Positions 1 through 5,926 of a DNA stretch of 7,944 bases are shown here, piece after piece; position 1 is the first letter of the stretch; each line of letters starts with the position of its first letter. The notes beneath the pieces were generated by a model. That model made no database searches, was not told the DNA's origin, and was given only the letters and a program-made list of their open reading frames with translations. The translations under genes were made by a program, and so were the position numbers. This stretch comes from Deltaproteobacteria bacterium RIFCSPLOWO2_02_FULL_57_26 (GTDB lineage: Bacteria > Desulfobacterota > Binatia > UBA9968), in assembly GCA_001798455.1 (NCBI GenBank), contig MGSI01000135.1:137-8080 (forward strand). The letters run 5' to 3'.

Positions 1-587
1 GTTCTCTGGTTTCCTTGGATCACCTTGCCAAAGGGGGTGGTTGTCGTGTGGGTGCCGTAGGGCGTAGCTCCCGAGCCTTGAACTCCGGTATTCATATAGG
101 CCTGATTATTGAGGCAGACGTAGATCCCGTTTTCCCCGCGAGCGATCCAGGCAAGGAAGGCTTGCAGCCCGATGTCATACGTGCCGCCATCGCCCGCGAT
201 GCCGAGATTGACAAAGGCGTCCGGCGTGACCAGGCCGGCTTCCGCCAGGCTTTTCAATGCCGCGATATTCCCGCTCAGGGTCGCCGCGGTGTTGGGAAAA
301 TTATTATGATCCACGGATACATTCCCCCAGCAGGAGGTGTTCTGTGTCGTGATCACCTCGTTGCAACCGGTCCCGATGCTTGCCACCACGTGCTTTCCCG
401 TGAGCTTCAAGGCGCGCAGGACCTGATTGGTCCCGGTTACCATGCCGCAGCCGACGCAGCCCTGATGTCCTGAGATCAGGCCGGTGGTAGGAATCGCCCC
501 ATATTCTCCCACGTCGAGCACCGGTTCGGGAAGGAGGAGACTATGGGGATTGGGACCAATATGACGATTGAATAGAGCCCTATACAT
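1..587 (-). CDS. 2-oxoacid:ferredoxin oxidoreductase beta (TPP-binding) subunit (3' partial)
   Basis: I translated this frame by hand: 195 codons are open from the ATG at 587 to the window edge, with no stop. Seen: HQGCVGCG (41-48), a CxxC pair with C44 and C47, and GTGCNE (72-77) with C75, the usual first three ligands of the proximal [4Fe-4S] cluster; TPP/Mg motif GDGGTYDIGLQA (132-143) followed by LNNQAYMNTG (159-168) and SGATPYGTHTTTTPFGK. The AYMNTG-Q-SGATP stretch is the pyruvate-type signature rather than that of 2-oxoglutarate enzymes. The fourth cluster ligand and the C-terminus lie outside the window. Start choice: an ATG at 598-600 overlaps the upstream TGA but meets a stop after six codons; the ATG at 587 has GAGGTG at 593-598 with a 5-base spacer. 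The gene begins 12 bases after the alpha-gamma gene, so the two are probably co-translated. Roughly a third of the protein is missing. Confidence 0.88.
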   Translation of the reverse strand, partial: MYRALFNRHIGPNPHSLLLPEPVLDVGEYGAIPTTGLISGHQGCVGCGMVTGTNQVLRALKLTGKHVVASIGTGCNEVITTQNTSCWGNVSVDHNNFPNTAATLSGNIAALKSLAEAGLVTPDAFVNLGIAGDGGTYDIGLQAFLAWIARGENGIYVCLNNQAYMNTGVQGSGATPYGTHTTTTPFGKVIQGNQR

Positions 588-599
588 GGCAGCACCTCA

Positions 600-2585
600 T
601 CAAAGTTGGACCTCCTCCAAGGCGGAAGGCCAGCTCTCCTGGGAATGGTCCTCGGGACGCCAATCGAGGAAATCCTGGCTTACCGAGAGCCGTCTCTCTT
701 TTTTCACCTTCTTGACCTCCTGATCCGAGGTTTCGGCAAAACCCTGCTTGATGGATTCTAAGCTTACCTCCCTGGGCCTGGGGACATGCTTTTCGTAGTA
801 GCTAAGGGCGGTTTTGAACGGGACTTTTTCATAGACCTTGTGCAGGGCCCCGAGCATCGGCATGTTAAGGTGCCCGAGCCCGAGCCTCTGGGAGATCTCG
901 CCTGCGGGCACGGTGAAAACCTTCACCCTCTCCTCGTTGGCATTCAGGATTTCACGGATCTTTTTTACGCTGAGGCGGGAGCTGTTGACCAGGAGAGCGC
1001 CACCCTCTTTCAGACCTTCCAGGACCTGATGCTCGGGCGATTGGAGAATCGTGTCGTCGTAGAGAATCACGACATCCCATGCGCGGGTGAAGGAGCGGAT
1101 CTTTCGCTCTTTGTGGAAGTTGATCAGGGTGTCGGTGGTGATGATCGCCCCTCGTCTCTCGGAGCCGAATGCAGGCACGGTTAAAAGCTGGTAGCCGTTC
1201 TGGATGCCCGCGCCGGTGAAACCGACCGCGGAGGTTATCGCTCCCTGTCCGGCCCGGCTGTAGATGCGGATCTCGTGGGCATCGGGTGGAATCGGGGCGC
1301 AAAATTTTTCTTTGCGTTTTTGTTTTTTCCAGATCTCGCCCCATTTTTTCCAGAGCTTCGGACTCACCTGATCTTCTCGCTCGGCAAAGATGGGGTCCTC
1401 GTCGATGTCGAGCCAATAGGGTTCGGGTCGATAGGGTTTGCCTTCAGCGATGTTGTCGGCCAGGTTAAACATGAGCTGAAAATGGTCCTGTCTCACCTCG
1501 CTCCCACCCAGGCCTCCGATCACGCTGGCCACTTTGGGGCCCTGGCCGCCGAGGTGGAGATGGATCGCGGTCGCGACCCTTTGAGCCAGCGGAGGGAGGA
1601 CGCCTCCGTGGTGCAGGCCTTCGTCCAAAACGACCAGGGCTTTAGTCCCTGCCTGGTGGAGTGCCTGGGCGATTTCTTTTGCCGGGAAGGGGGAGAAAAG
1701 CCGAATCTTGAGCAGGGCAACCCCGGGGATTCCCTCTTTTCCCTGGAGGTGCCGCGTGACCACTTCGCCCGCGCAGGCCGACTCCCCCAGGAGGGCGACC
1801 ACCAGCTTTGCCTTTTCATCTCCGATCCATTCGAAGAGGCCGTAGGAGCGGCCAAGCTTTTCCGCGAACTCTCTTCCAGACTTCAGCGCGACTTCGGACG
1901 CATGGCTGAGGGCCGCCATTTGGTTTCTCTTGTGCCTGCGGTAGGGATAAGCGGATAGCATGGCTCCGTAGGTCACCGGTTTTTCTGGAGCAAAAAGCGG
2001 ATAGATGGGAACGAACGGAGCAAGATAACGGTCGACCTCCTCTTGCTTCGGAATCTCGACCCCTTCGTAAGCGTGGGTTCCGGTAAATCCTCTCAGGTTG
2101 ACAGCAAACGGGAGCCTCACTCTCAGGTCTTCCGCGATGCGGTAGCCCTGGATGATGTTGTCCAGAGCCTCCTGGGCATCGGCGGCAAAGATTTGGATCA
2201 CCCCGCTATCGCGCATGGCATAGGCGTCAGAGTTGTCGGCCCAGATATTGATGGGGGCGCCGGTTGCCCTGTTGCCGATATAGAGGCCGCAGGGGACCCC
2301 GCCTCCTGCCGCGTTCTCCAGCACCTCGATCATATAGAGAAGACCCTTGGAAGAGGTGGCGGTTCCGGCGCGGACGCTTTTGCCCGCGGTGATGATCTGG
2401 CTTGCGGCGCTGTGCTCGGATTCGGCGTTGATCGTCACCGCCTCCATCGCCCCGTCGTTGACCCAGCGGGAGATTTGCTGGGAGCAGGCCGTCGAAGGGG
2501 TGATGGGATAGTAGGGGTAACACTGGACTCGTGATAGCCTGAATCCCCAGGCCGCTGCGCCGTTGCCGGCTAAAACCGTTGCCAC
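600..2585 (-). CDS. 2-oxoacid:ferredoxin oxidoreductase, fused alpha-gamma subunit
   Basis: A 661-residue protein starting with GTG. Domain order: the pyrimidine-binding alpha domain (about 5-190) with YPITPST (26-32), ESEHSA (55-60; E57 is the likely TPP-activating glutamate) and NRATG (105-109); a transketolase-C-like domain (about 258-370) with IRLFSPFP and the VVLDEG strand; a charged linker (about 385-435); then the gamma domain (about 438-600) with RAGQGAITSAV and PAFGSERRG. A 55-residue charged tail follows. YPITPS matches the pyruvate enzyme, where its Thr contacts the substrate. Role: with the beta subunit downstream and the ferredoxin-like protein upstream, it oxidatively decarboxylates a 2-oxoacid to an acyl-CoA and reduces ferredoxin. 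In Thauera and Azoarcus a 2-oxoglutarate enzyme feeds benzoyl-CoA reductase this way. Here the alpha-then-gamma order differs from the gamma-alpha fusion of typical KorA. The substrate is not determined. Confidence 0.85.
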   Translation of the reverse strand: MATVLAGNGAAAWGFRLSRVQCYPYYPITPSTACSQQISRWVNDGAMEAVTINAESEHSAASQIITAGKSVRAGTATSSKGLLYMIEVLENAAGGGVPCGLYIGNRATGAPINIWADNSDAYAMRDSGVIQIFAADAQEALDNIIQGYRIAEDLRVRLPFAVNLRGFTGTHAYEGVEIPKQEEVDRYLAPFVPIYPLFAPEKPVTYGAMLSAYPYRRHKRNQMAALSHASEVALKSGREFAEKLGRSYGLFEWIGDEKAKLVVALLGESACAGEVVTRHLQGKEGIPGVALLKIRLFSPFPAKEIAQALHQAGTKALVVLDEGLHHGGVLPPLAQRVATAIHLHLGGQGPKVASVIGGLGGSEVRQDHFQLMFNLADNIAEGKPYRPEPYWLDIDEDPIFAEREDQVSPKLWKKWGEIWKKQKRKEKFCAPIPPDAHEIRIYSRAGQGAITSAVGFTGAGIQNGYQLLTVPAFGSERRGAIITTDTLINFHKERKIRSFTRAWDVVILYDDTILQSPEHQVLEGLKEGGALLVNSSRLSVKKIREILNANEERVKVFTVPAGEISQRLGLGHLNMPMLGALHKVYEKVPFKTALSYYEKHVPRPREVSLESIKQGFAETSDQEVKKVKKERRLSVSQDFLDWRPEDHSQESWPSALEEVQL

Positions 2586-2594
2586 TCTTTTAAA

Positions 2595-2601
2595 CCTCCT
2601 T
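2595..2601 (-). promoter_or_regulatory. Strong ribosome-binding site for the GTG-started alpha-gamma gene
   Basis: AAGGAGG on the minus strand lies 9 bases before the GTG at 2583-2585. It is the only credible site near this frame's beginning and supports GTG as the start. It directly abuts the heptamer array, so a hairpin there could affect access to it. Confidence 0.75.
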
Positions 2602-2685
2602 GCGAATCGCGAATAGTGAATAGCAAATAGTGAATAGACCGCACTCCCCCTACCATTCGCTATTTGCCATTCGCCATTTGCTATT
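2602..2685. repeat. Heptamer array in inverted halves forming a long imperfect hairpin
   Basis: On the plus strand the left half (2602-2637) is five heptamers of the form GYRAATR: GCGAATC, GCGAATA, GTGAATA, GCAAATA, GTGAATA, then G. The right half (2653-2685) has the same unit in reverse: CATTCGC, TATTTGC, CATTCGC, CATTTGC, TATT. The halves face each other across about 16 bases (2638-2652), giving an imperfect stem of about 33 bases with several G-T pairs. The array runs from inside the TAA stop of the ferredoxin-like gene up to the base next to the AAGGAGG of the next gene, so it fills the whole gap. No T-run follows, so it is not a standard terminator. Function unknown. Confidence 0.85.
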
Positions 2686-3322
2686 ACTCTCCGAAGTGCT
2701 TTGCCCGCATGATCGGGTCGAACGTCTTACCGTCAACCAGGATGCAATCGGCGGCGGTTCGAACACATTCCACCCAACAGATAAAACAGCCCTTGCAGGC
2801 CAGCGGATCGATCTCGTGAAAGCTTCCTTTCCCTTTGCCCATCAGGTGGATGGCATTCTCCGGGCACATGATGGCGCATCTCCCACACTCATCGCCGAGG
2901 CAGCCTTTGATGTCGATGAAAAACTCATGCGTGCTCCAGCCGCTGACGTCCTTCGGTTTCTCCTGTAAATTTTCAATCACCGCCCCCCGATGGATCTCCG
3001 GGCAGATGCGGGGATCTTCAAAGACCTCATAGCGGATCACCTTCCCCTCCGGGCGATAGAGGAAAAGCCGCGCCTCAGGACCGATATCCGCCATTTCGCT
3101 CAGGATCCTTGGAGTGTCGATGCCGTCGACGGGTTGTCGGGCCACCTCCTCGATGGTGAGGATCTCCGCGGCGTGTAAGAATTTTCCGCTCTGGTCCTGA
3201 CTTCGTTCTATCTCCTTGGGGGCGGCGCTGTCCTGCCGGTCGCGCATCGCTACAAGGGAGCCGGTAACGACGAATTCCTTGTACCGGTTAGGTGATGGGA
3301 GGGCTTGCTGTTCATCTGTCAT
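2684..3322 (-). CDS. Ferredoxin-like delta subunit with two [4Fe-4S] motifs and a long N-terminal region
   Basis: A 212-residue protein. The C-terminal third has two cysteine clusters: C141, C146, C149, C153-P (CLGDECGRCAIMCP, with four residues between the first two cysteines instead of two) and C176, C179, C182, C186 (CKGCFICWVEC). C193 and C107 are extra cysteines. The region GWSTHEFFIDIKGC before the first cluster recalls the delta (ferredoxin) subunit of pyruvate-type 2-oxoacid:ferredoxin oxidoreductases. Those are usually about 100 residues, so residues 1-125 are an extension whose fold I do not recognise; it shows no clear signal peptide or membrane helix. The frame stays open to 3679 inside the dehydrogenase gene, but the ATG at 3322 has AGGAG 10 bases upstream and leaves a clean 41-base gap. 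Likely role: electron carrier between the downstream alpha-gamma/beta oxidoreductase and the benzoyl-CoA reductase. Confidence 0.8.
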   Translation of the reverse strand: MTDEQQALPSPNRYKEFVVTGSLVAMRDRQDSAAPKEIERSQDQSGKFLHAAEILTIEEVARQPVDGIDTPRILSEMADIGPEARLFLYRPEGKVIRYEVFEDPRICPEIHRGAVIENLQEKPKDVSGWSTHEFFIDIKGCLGDECGRCAIMCPENAIHLMGKGKGSFHEIDPLACKGCFICWVECVRTAADCILVDGKTFDPIMRAKHFGE

Positions 3323-3332
3323 ATCGTTCTGT

Positions 3333-3337
3333 CTCCT
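3333..3337 (-). promoter_or_regulatory. Ribosome-binding site fixing the ferredoxin-like gene's start
   Basis: On the minus strand AGGAG lies 10 bases before the ATG at 3320-3322. The longer in-frame extension to 3679 would overlap the dehydrogenase gene by over 300 bases and its residues look like out-of-frame translation, so this site decides the start. Confidence 0.7.
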
Positions 3338-3363
3338 GCCCGAGGTTAGAGTATAAAAATCGC

Positions 3364-4125
3364 TTACACCATGGTGAGGCCACCGCTGATGCTCAGCGTT
3401 TGTCCAGTGACGAAGTCGGCGCTGGGCGAGGCGAAAAAGAGCACTGCCTCGGCGATCTCTTCGGGCTGCGCCACCCGCCGGAACGGTGTCGCCTTGATGA
3501 CCGCCTCGATCAACCGCCCGGTCTCGGGGGATTGGGACCGGATGGCTTCGAGCAGCGGAGTGTCTGTGAGACCAGGACAGACCACATTGACGTTGATCTT
3601 GTGCCTCGCCACCTCGCGAGCGACGGTTTTGGAGAAAGCGATGACCGCGCCTTTGGCGCCGGCGTAGACCGACTCCCATGTGGATCCCACCCGGCCGGCA
3701 TCGGAGCTGATATTGACAATTTTCCCTCCGCGGCGGGAGATCATATGGGGCAGAGCGGCCTTGGTGGTATTCAAGACCGATTTGAAGTTGATGGCTATAA
3801 CCTTCTCCCAGGTCTCCTCGTTGCTCTCGATGAAGGGCTCGAGCCGGTCCCAGCCGGCGCAGTTGACCAGAATGTCCAGCTTGCCAAAGCGGGCGATGGT
3901 CTCTCCGACGGCCTGGTCAACCTCCGCCTTTTTGGTGAGGTCGACCTGGAGGGCAAGCGCTTTCTGTCCTATCCCTTGGATCTCCCCGCGAACGGCCTCG
4001 GCGTTCTCCTTCAGGATATCCGCCACCGCGACCTCAGCTCCTTCGCGCGCCAGGGCCAGAGAAATTGCGCGGCCGATCCCCCGGCCGCCCCCCGCGACCA
4101 AAGCTGTCTTGCCTTCCAGTTTCAT
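3364..4125 (-). CDS. badH: Short-chain dehydrogenase, BadH-like 2-hydroxycyclohexanecarboxyl-CoA dehydrogenase
   Basis: A 253-residue classical SDR. Seen: the glycine-rich nucleotide site GGGRGIG (12-18), D36 at the end of the second strand (favouring NAD over NADP), D62, NCAGWD (88-93), N113, and the catalytic set S141, Y154 and K158 (YAGAK). The stretches AGWD...PF, NISSDAGRVGS, AFSKTVARE, NVVCPG-TDT-LL and SGGLTM closely resemble Rhodopseudomonas BadH as I remember it. BadH oxidises 2-hydroxycyclohexane-1-carboxyl-CoA to the 2-keto compound before ring cleavage. The usual T before the glycine motif is A11 here. Placement just after the four ring-reductase genes supports a downstream role in the same pathway. 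The start at 4125 is fixed by AAGGAG with a 5-base spacer. Alternatives: another hydroxyacyl-CoA dehydrogenase of alicyclic or beta-oxidation intermediates, or an FabG-like enzyme. Confidence 0.78.
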   Translation of the reverse strand: MKLEGKTALVAGGGRGIGRAISLALAREGAEVAVADILKENAEAVRGEIQGIGQKALALQVDLTKKAEVDQAVGETIARFGKLDILVNCAGWDRLEPFIESNEETWEKVIAINFKSVLNTTKAALPHMISRRGGKIVNISSDAGRVGSTWESVYAGAKGAVIAFSKTVAREVARHKINVNVVCPGLTDTPLLEAIRSQSPETGRLIEAVIKATPFRRVAQPEEIAEAVLFFASPSADFVTGQTLSISGGLTMV

Positions 4126-4225
4126 CTTGTCTCCTTCGCTAGTATTCGTTTAAGACGTTCAAACCGTTCAAGCCGTTCAAACCGTTTTGAGCGAGTTAAA
4201 CCATTTGAACCTTTTGAACGAACGT
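4126..4225 (-). other. 100-base intergenic gap in the operon with a repeat palindrome
   Basis: This is the gap between the BzdQ-like gene and the dehydrogenase gene. Most of it is a 9-base-unit array (4148-4219). The last 15 bases carry the dehydrogenase gene's ribosome-binding site, AAGGAG at 4131-4136, with a 5-base spacer to the ATG. No separate promoter could be recognised. Confidence 0.7.
4148..4219. repeat. Nonamer tandem array forming an imperfect palindrome
   Basis: On the plus strand, units resembling GTTCAARCC repeat from 4148: GTTTAAGAC, GTTCAAACC, GTTCAAGCC, GTTCAAACC, then a decayed GTTTTGAGC. After a short centre the units run in the opposite orientation: GAGTTAAAC, CATTTGAAC, CTTTTGAAC. 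Positions 4166-4187 and 4198-4219 can pair at 17 of 22 positions around a 10-base loop. The array starts a few bases after the TAA stop of the BzdQ-like gene and ends before the next ribosome-binding site. It lacks a T-run typical of an intrinsic terminator, so an mRNA-stabilising or processing stem, or a selfish short repeat, is more likely. Function is unknown. Confidence 0.8.
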
Positions 4226-5059
4226 TTACGCCACTCGTGCGTCCTCTTTTGTTACCGCTTGCCCGGCGTCTGCGCGGATTTTTTCCAGCCGGCGCAGGCT
4301 TAGAAGCGCCGCGCCCAGTGCGCCCACCATCTCGGGGTCCGCGCCCACGTTGACCTTTCTTTTCAAAGTCTCCTCGAGGGCTTTGACCATGCCTTGCTGG
4401 CGCGCCACGCCGCCGACGAAGGTGACCTCGTCTTCCATGCCAGCCCGCTTCAACAGGGCCATGGCGCGCGAGGCCAGCGAGTTGTGGACGCCGCGCAGAA
4501 TGTTTTCCACCGTTTCTCCGGCGGAAACATGATTGATGATCTCCGACTCCGCCAGGACCGCGCACACGCTGCTGATCGTCTGCGGTTTTTCCGCCTGGAC
4601 CGAGAGAGTTCCCACATCGTCGATCTTGACCTCAAGGTATTTTGCCGCGCGCTCGACGAAGCCTCCGGCGCCGGCCGCGCACTTATCGTTGGTGCGGAAG
4701 TCCCGCACCTTCCCGTTCTCCGTCACCCTGATGGCACGCGTGCTTTGGGCGCCAATGTCCAGGACGGAACGGGTTTTGGGAAAGAGGAAGACGGCCCCGC
4801 GGGCAACGCAGGTAATCTCCGTGATCTGGATGTCGCGGAAGGGAACGTTGTAGCGGCCAAATCCGGTCGTGGCGATATATCCGAGGTCGCTCGGCTTGAG
4901 CCTTGACGCCTGCAAGGCCAGTTCCAGCGCCTCCTTGGCCACTGCGGGGAAGTCGGTCTGGGTTCGGACGATGGCCTGGCCGCGAATATGTTGGGTATCA
5001 TCCAGGATGACGACCTTGGTGGATTTTGCGCCGACATCGATTCCCGCAACAAAAGGCAT
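4226..5059 (-). CDS. bzdQ: Benzoyl-CoA reductase ATPase subunit, BzdQ/BcrD-like
   Basis: A 277-residue ASKHA ATPase paralogous to its upstream neighbour over its whole length. Seen: phosphate loop GIDVGAKSTK (6-15), second loop DIGAQSTRAI (101-110), NDKCAAGAGGF (124-134) with C127, SSVCAVLAESEIIN (163-176) with C166, VGGVARQQGM (215-224) and VGALGAA. C127 and C166 are the expected ligands of the shared [4Fe-4S] cluster. The DIGA...RAIR signature and the SS-CAVLAE stretch are BcrD-like, whereas the neighbour has DMGGQD. The pair therefore looks like the two non-identical ATPase subunits of a class I benzoyl-CoA reductase, rather than two copies of a homodimeric activator. The ATG at 5059 lies 42 bases after the previous stop, with GGAGGG at 5071-5076 and a rather long 11-base spacer. 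The TAA stop is followed at once by a repeat-rich 100-base gap. The P/Q assignment rests on order and motifs. Confidence 0.87.
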   Translation of the reverse strand: MPFVAGIDVGAKSTKVVILDDTQHIRGQAIVRTQTDFPAVAKEALELALQASRLKPSDLGYIATTGFGRYNVPFRDIQITEITCVARGAVFLFPKTRSVLDIGAQSTRAIRVTENGKVRDFRTNDKCAAGAGGFVERAAKYLEVKIDDVGTLSVQAEKPQTISSVCAVLAESEIINHVSAGETVENILRGVHNSLASRAMALLKRAGMEDEVTFVGGVARQQGMVKALEETLKRKVNVGADPEMVGALGAALLSLRRLEKIRADAGQAVTKEDARVA

Positions 5060-5101
5060 GACGTGGATCTCCCTCCGATTCAGGTCTTGGCGGCAGAAGA
5101 C

Positions 5102-5926
5102 TCAGGCACCTGCTTGCGCCTTTTCCTGAGGCGTTCGCCTCGCTCCTTTGCTCGCGCGTTCCAGCGCGAACAGGCTTGCGCCCAGGGCGCCGACAAAATG
5201 AGAATCCGGGCTCACGTTGAGCTTGGTCCCCAGTTTTTCCTCTAAGGCTTTGACCATTCCGGGGTTACGTGAAACTCCCCCGGTAAAGGTGACCTCCTCC
5301 TCGATGCCGACACGCCGCACCAGCGAAATCGTGCGGGCGGCGATGGCGCTGTGGACGCCTCCCAGGATGTCTTCGATCTTTTTCCCCTGGGCGAGGTAGG
5401 ACATGATGTCCGATTCGACGAAGACCGTGCACACCGTGGTCAGGCGCACGGGGTTTTTCGCCTTCAGAGAGATTCCCCCGATCTCGTCCAGGCCAAGCCC
5501 TAAGGCCTCGGCTGAGTTGGCGAGGAACCTTCCCGTTCCAGCCGCGCATTTGTCGTTCATCACGAAGTCTTTCACTTCCCCGTCCTCCCCGACCTTGATG
5601 CCTTTGGCGTCCTGGCCGCCCATGTCGATCACGGTGCGGGTGCGGGGAAAAAGGTAAGAGGCTCCCTTGGCATGGCAGCTGATTTCGGTGATTTGCGCGT
5701 CGCCAAACATAACCTTGTAGCGGCCGTATCCCGTGCCCACGACGTAAAGCACCTGCTCCTCTTTGAGTCCGCCCTGGAGCAAAGCCTCGCGGAAGCAGCG
5801 CTCCGCGGCCCGTATCACGTAGGCGCCCGTGTCTGTCAGAGCTCGCGCGACGATCTCCATGCGGTCGTTGATGATGATCCCTTTGGTCTGGGTGGAGCCT
5901 ACATCGATTCCAGCAGCGTAAATCAT
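5102..5926 (-). CDS. bzdP: Benzoyl-CoA reductase ATPase subunit, BzdP/BcrA-like
   Basis: A 274-residue ASKHA (BadF/BadG/BcrA/BcrD family) ATPase. Seen: phosphate-binding loop GIDVGSTQTKG (6-16), second phosphate loop DMGGQDAKG (101-109), NDKCAAGTG (125-132) with C127, VCTVFVESD (165-173) with C166, a third glycine-rich loop TGGVSRNPGM (215-224), and VGALGAS near the end. C127 and C166 have the same numbering as the ligands of the bridging [4Fe-4S] cluster in the 2-hydroxyglutaryl-CoA dehydratase activator HgdC. Family role: it couples ATP hydrolysis to transfer of low-potential electrons from ferredoxin to the catalytic subunits. The length is close to the Azoarcus bzd type and far short of Thauera BcrA, which carries an extra insert. 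The ATG overlaps the previous stop, and GGGAGG at 5933-5938 is well placed. The last 20 residues are a low-complexity charged tail. It is paralogous to the next gene. Confidence 0.88.
   Translation of the reverse strand: MIYAAGIDVGSTQTKGIIINDRMEIVARALTDTGAYVIRAAERCFREALLQGGLKEEQVLYVVGTGYGRYKVMFGDAQITEISCHAKGASYLFPRTRTVIDMGGQDAKGIKVGEDGEVKDFVMNDKCAAGTGRFLANSAEALGLGLDEIGGISLKAKNPVRLTTVCTVFVESDIMSYLAQGKKIEDILGGVHSAIAARTISLVRRVGIEEEVTFTGGVSRNPGMVKALEEKLGTKLNVSPDSHFVGALGASLFALERASKGARRTPQEKAQAGA

Noticed and set aside
1275..1958. Plus-strand open frame of 227 codons opposite the alpha-gamma gene
   Set aside because: It matches no recognisable family and is fully antisense to a conserved oxidoreductase; other plus-strand frames in the window (for example 15-473 and 2043-2534) were rejected for the same reason.
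2602..2685. Heptamer array as a CRISPR or intrinsic terminator
   Set aside because: There are no spacers between the units, the halves are inverted, and no T-run follows the stem on either strand.
2684..3679. A longer 331-residue form of the ferredoxin-like protein starting at 3679
   Set aside because: The extra residues overlap the dehydrogenase gene out of frame and are Arg-rich, while the ATG at 3322 has a good ribosome-binding site.
3292..4353. Long plus-strand open frame of 353 codons opposite the dehydrogenase gene
   Set aside because: It lies antisense to two well-supported genes, crosses the nonamer array (giving artificial Arg-Ser-Asn repeats), has no credible ribosome-binding site, and is typical of high-GC antisense frames.
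5128..5141. Perfect palindrome GAGGCGTTCGCCTC near the end of the BzdP-like gene
   Set aside because: A 5-base stem with a 4-base loop inside coding sequence and no T-run after it; too weak to call a terminator.
4226..5926. The two ATPase genes as HgdC-type activators of a 2-hydroxyacyl-CoA dehydratase
   Set aside because: Such dehydratases need one homodimeric activator; two diverged ATPase genes, with one BcrD-like, next to BcrB/BcrC-like subunits point to a class I aryl-CoA reductase.
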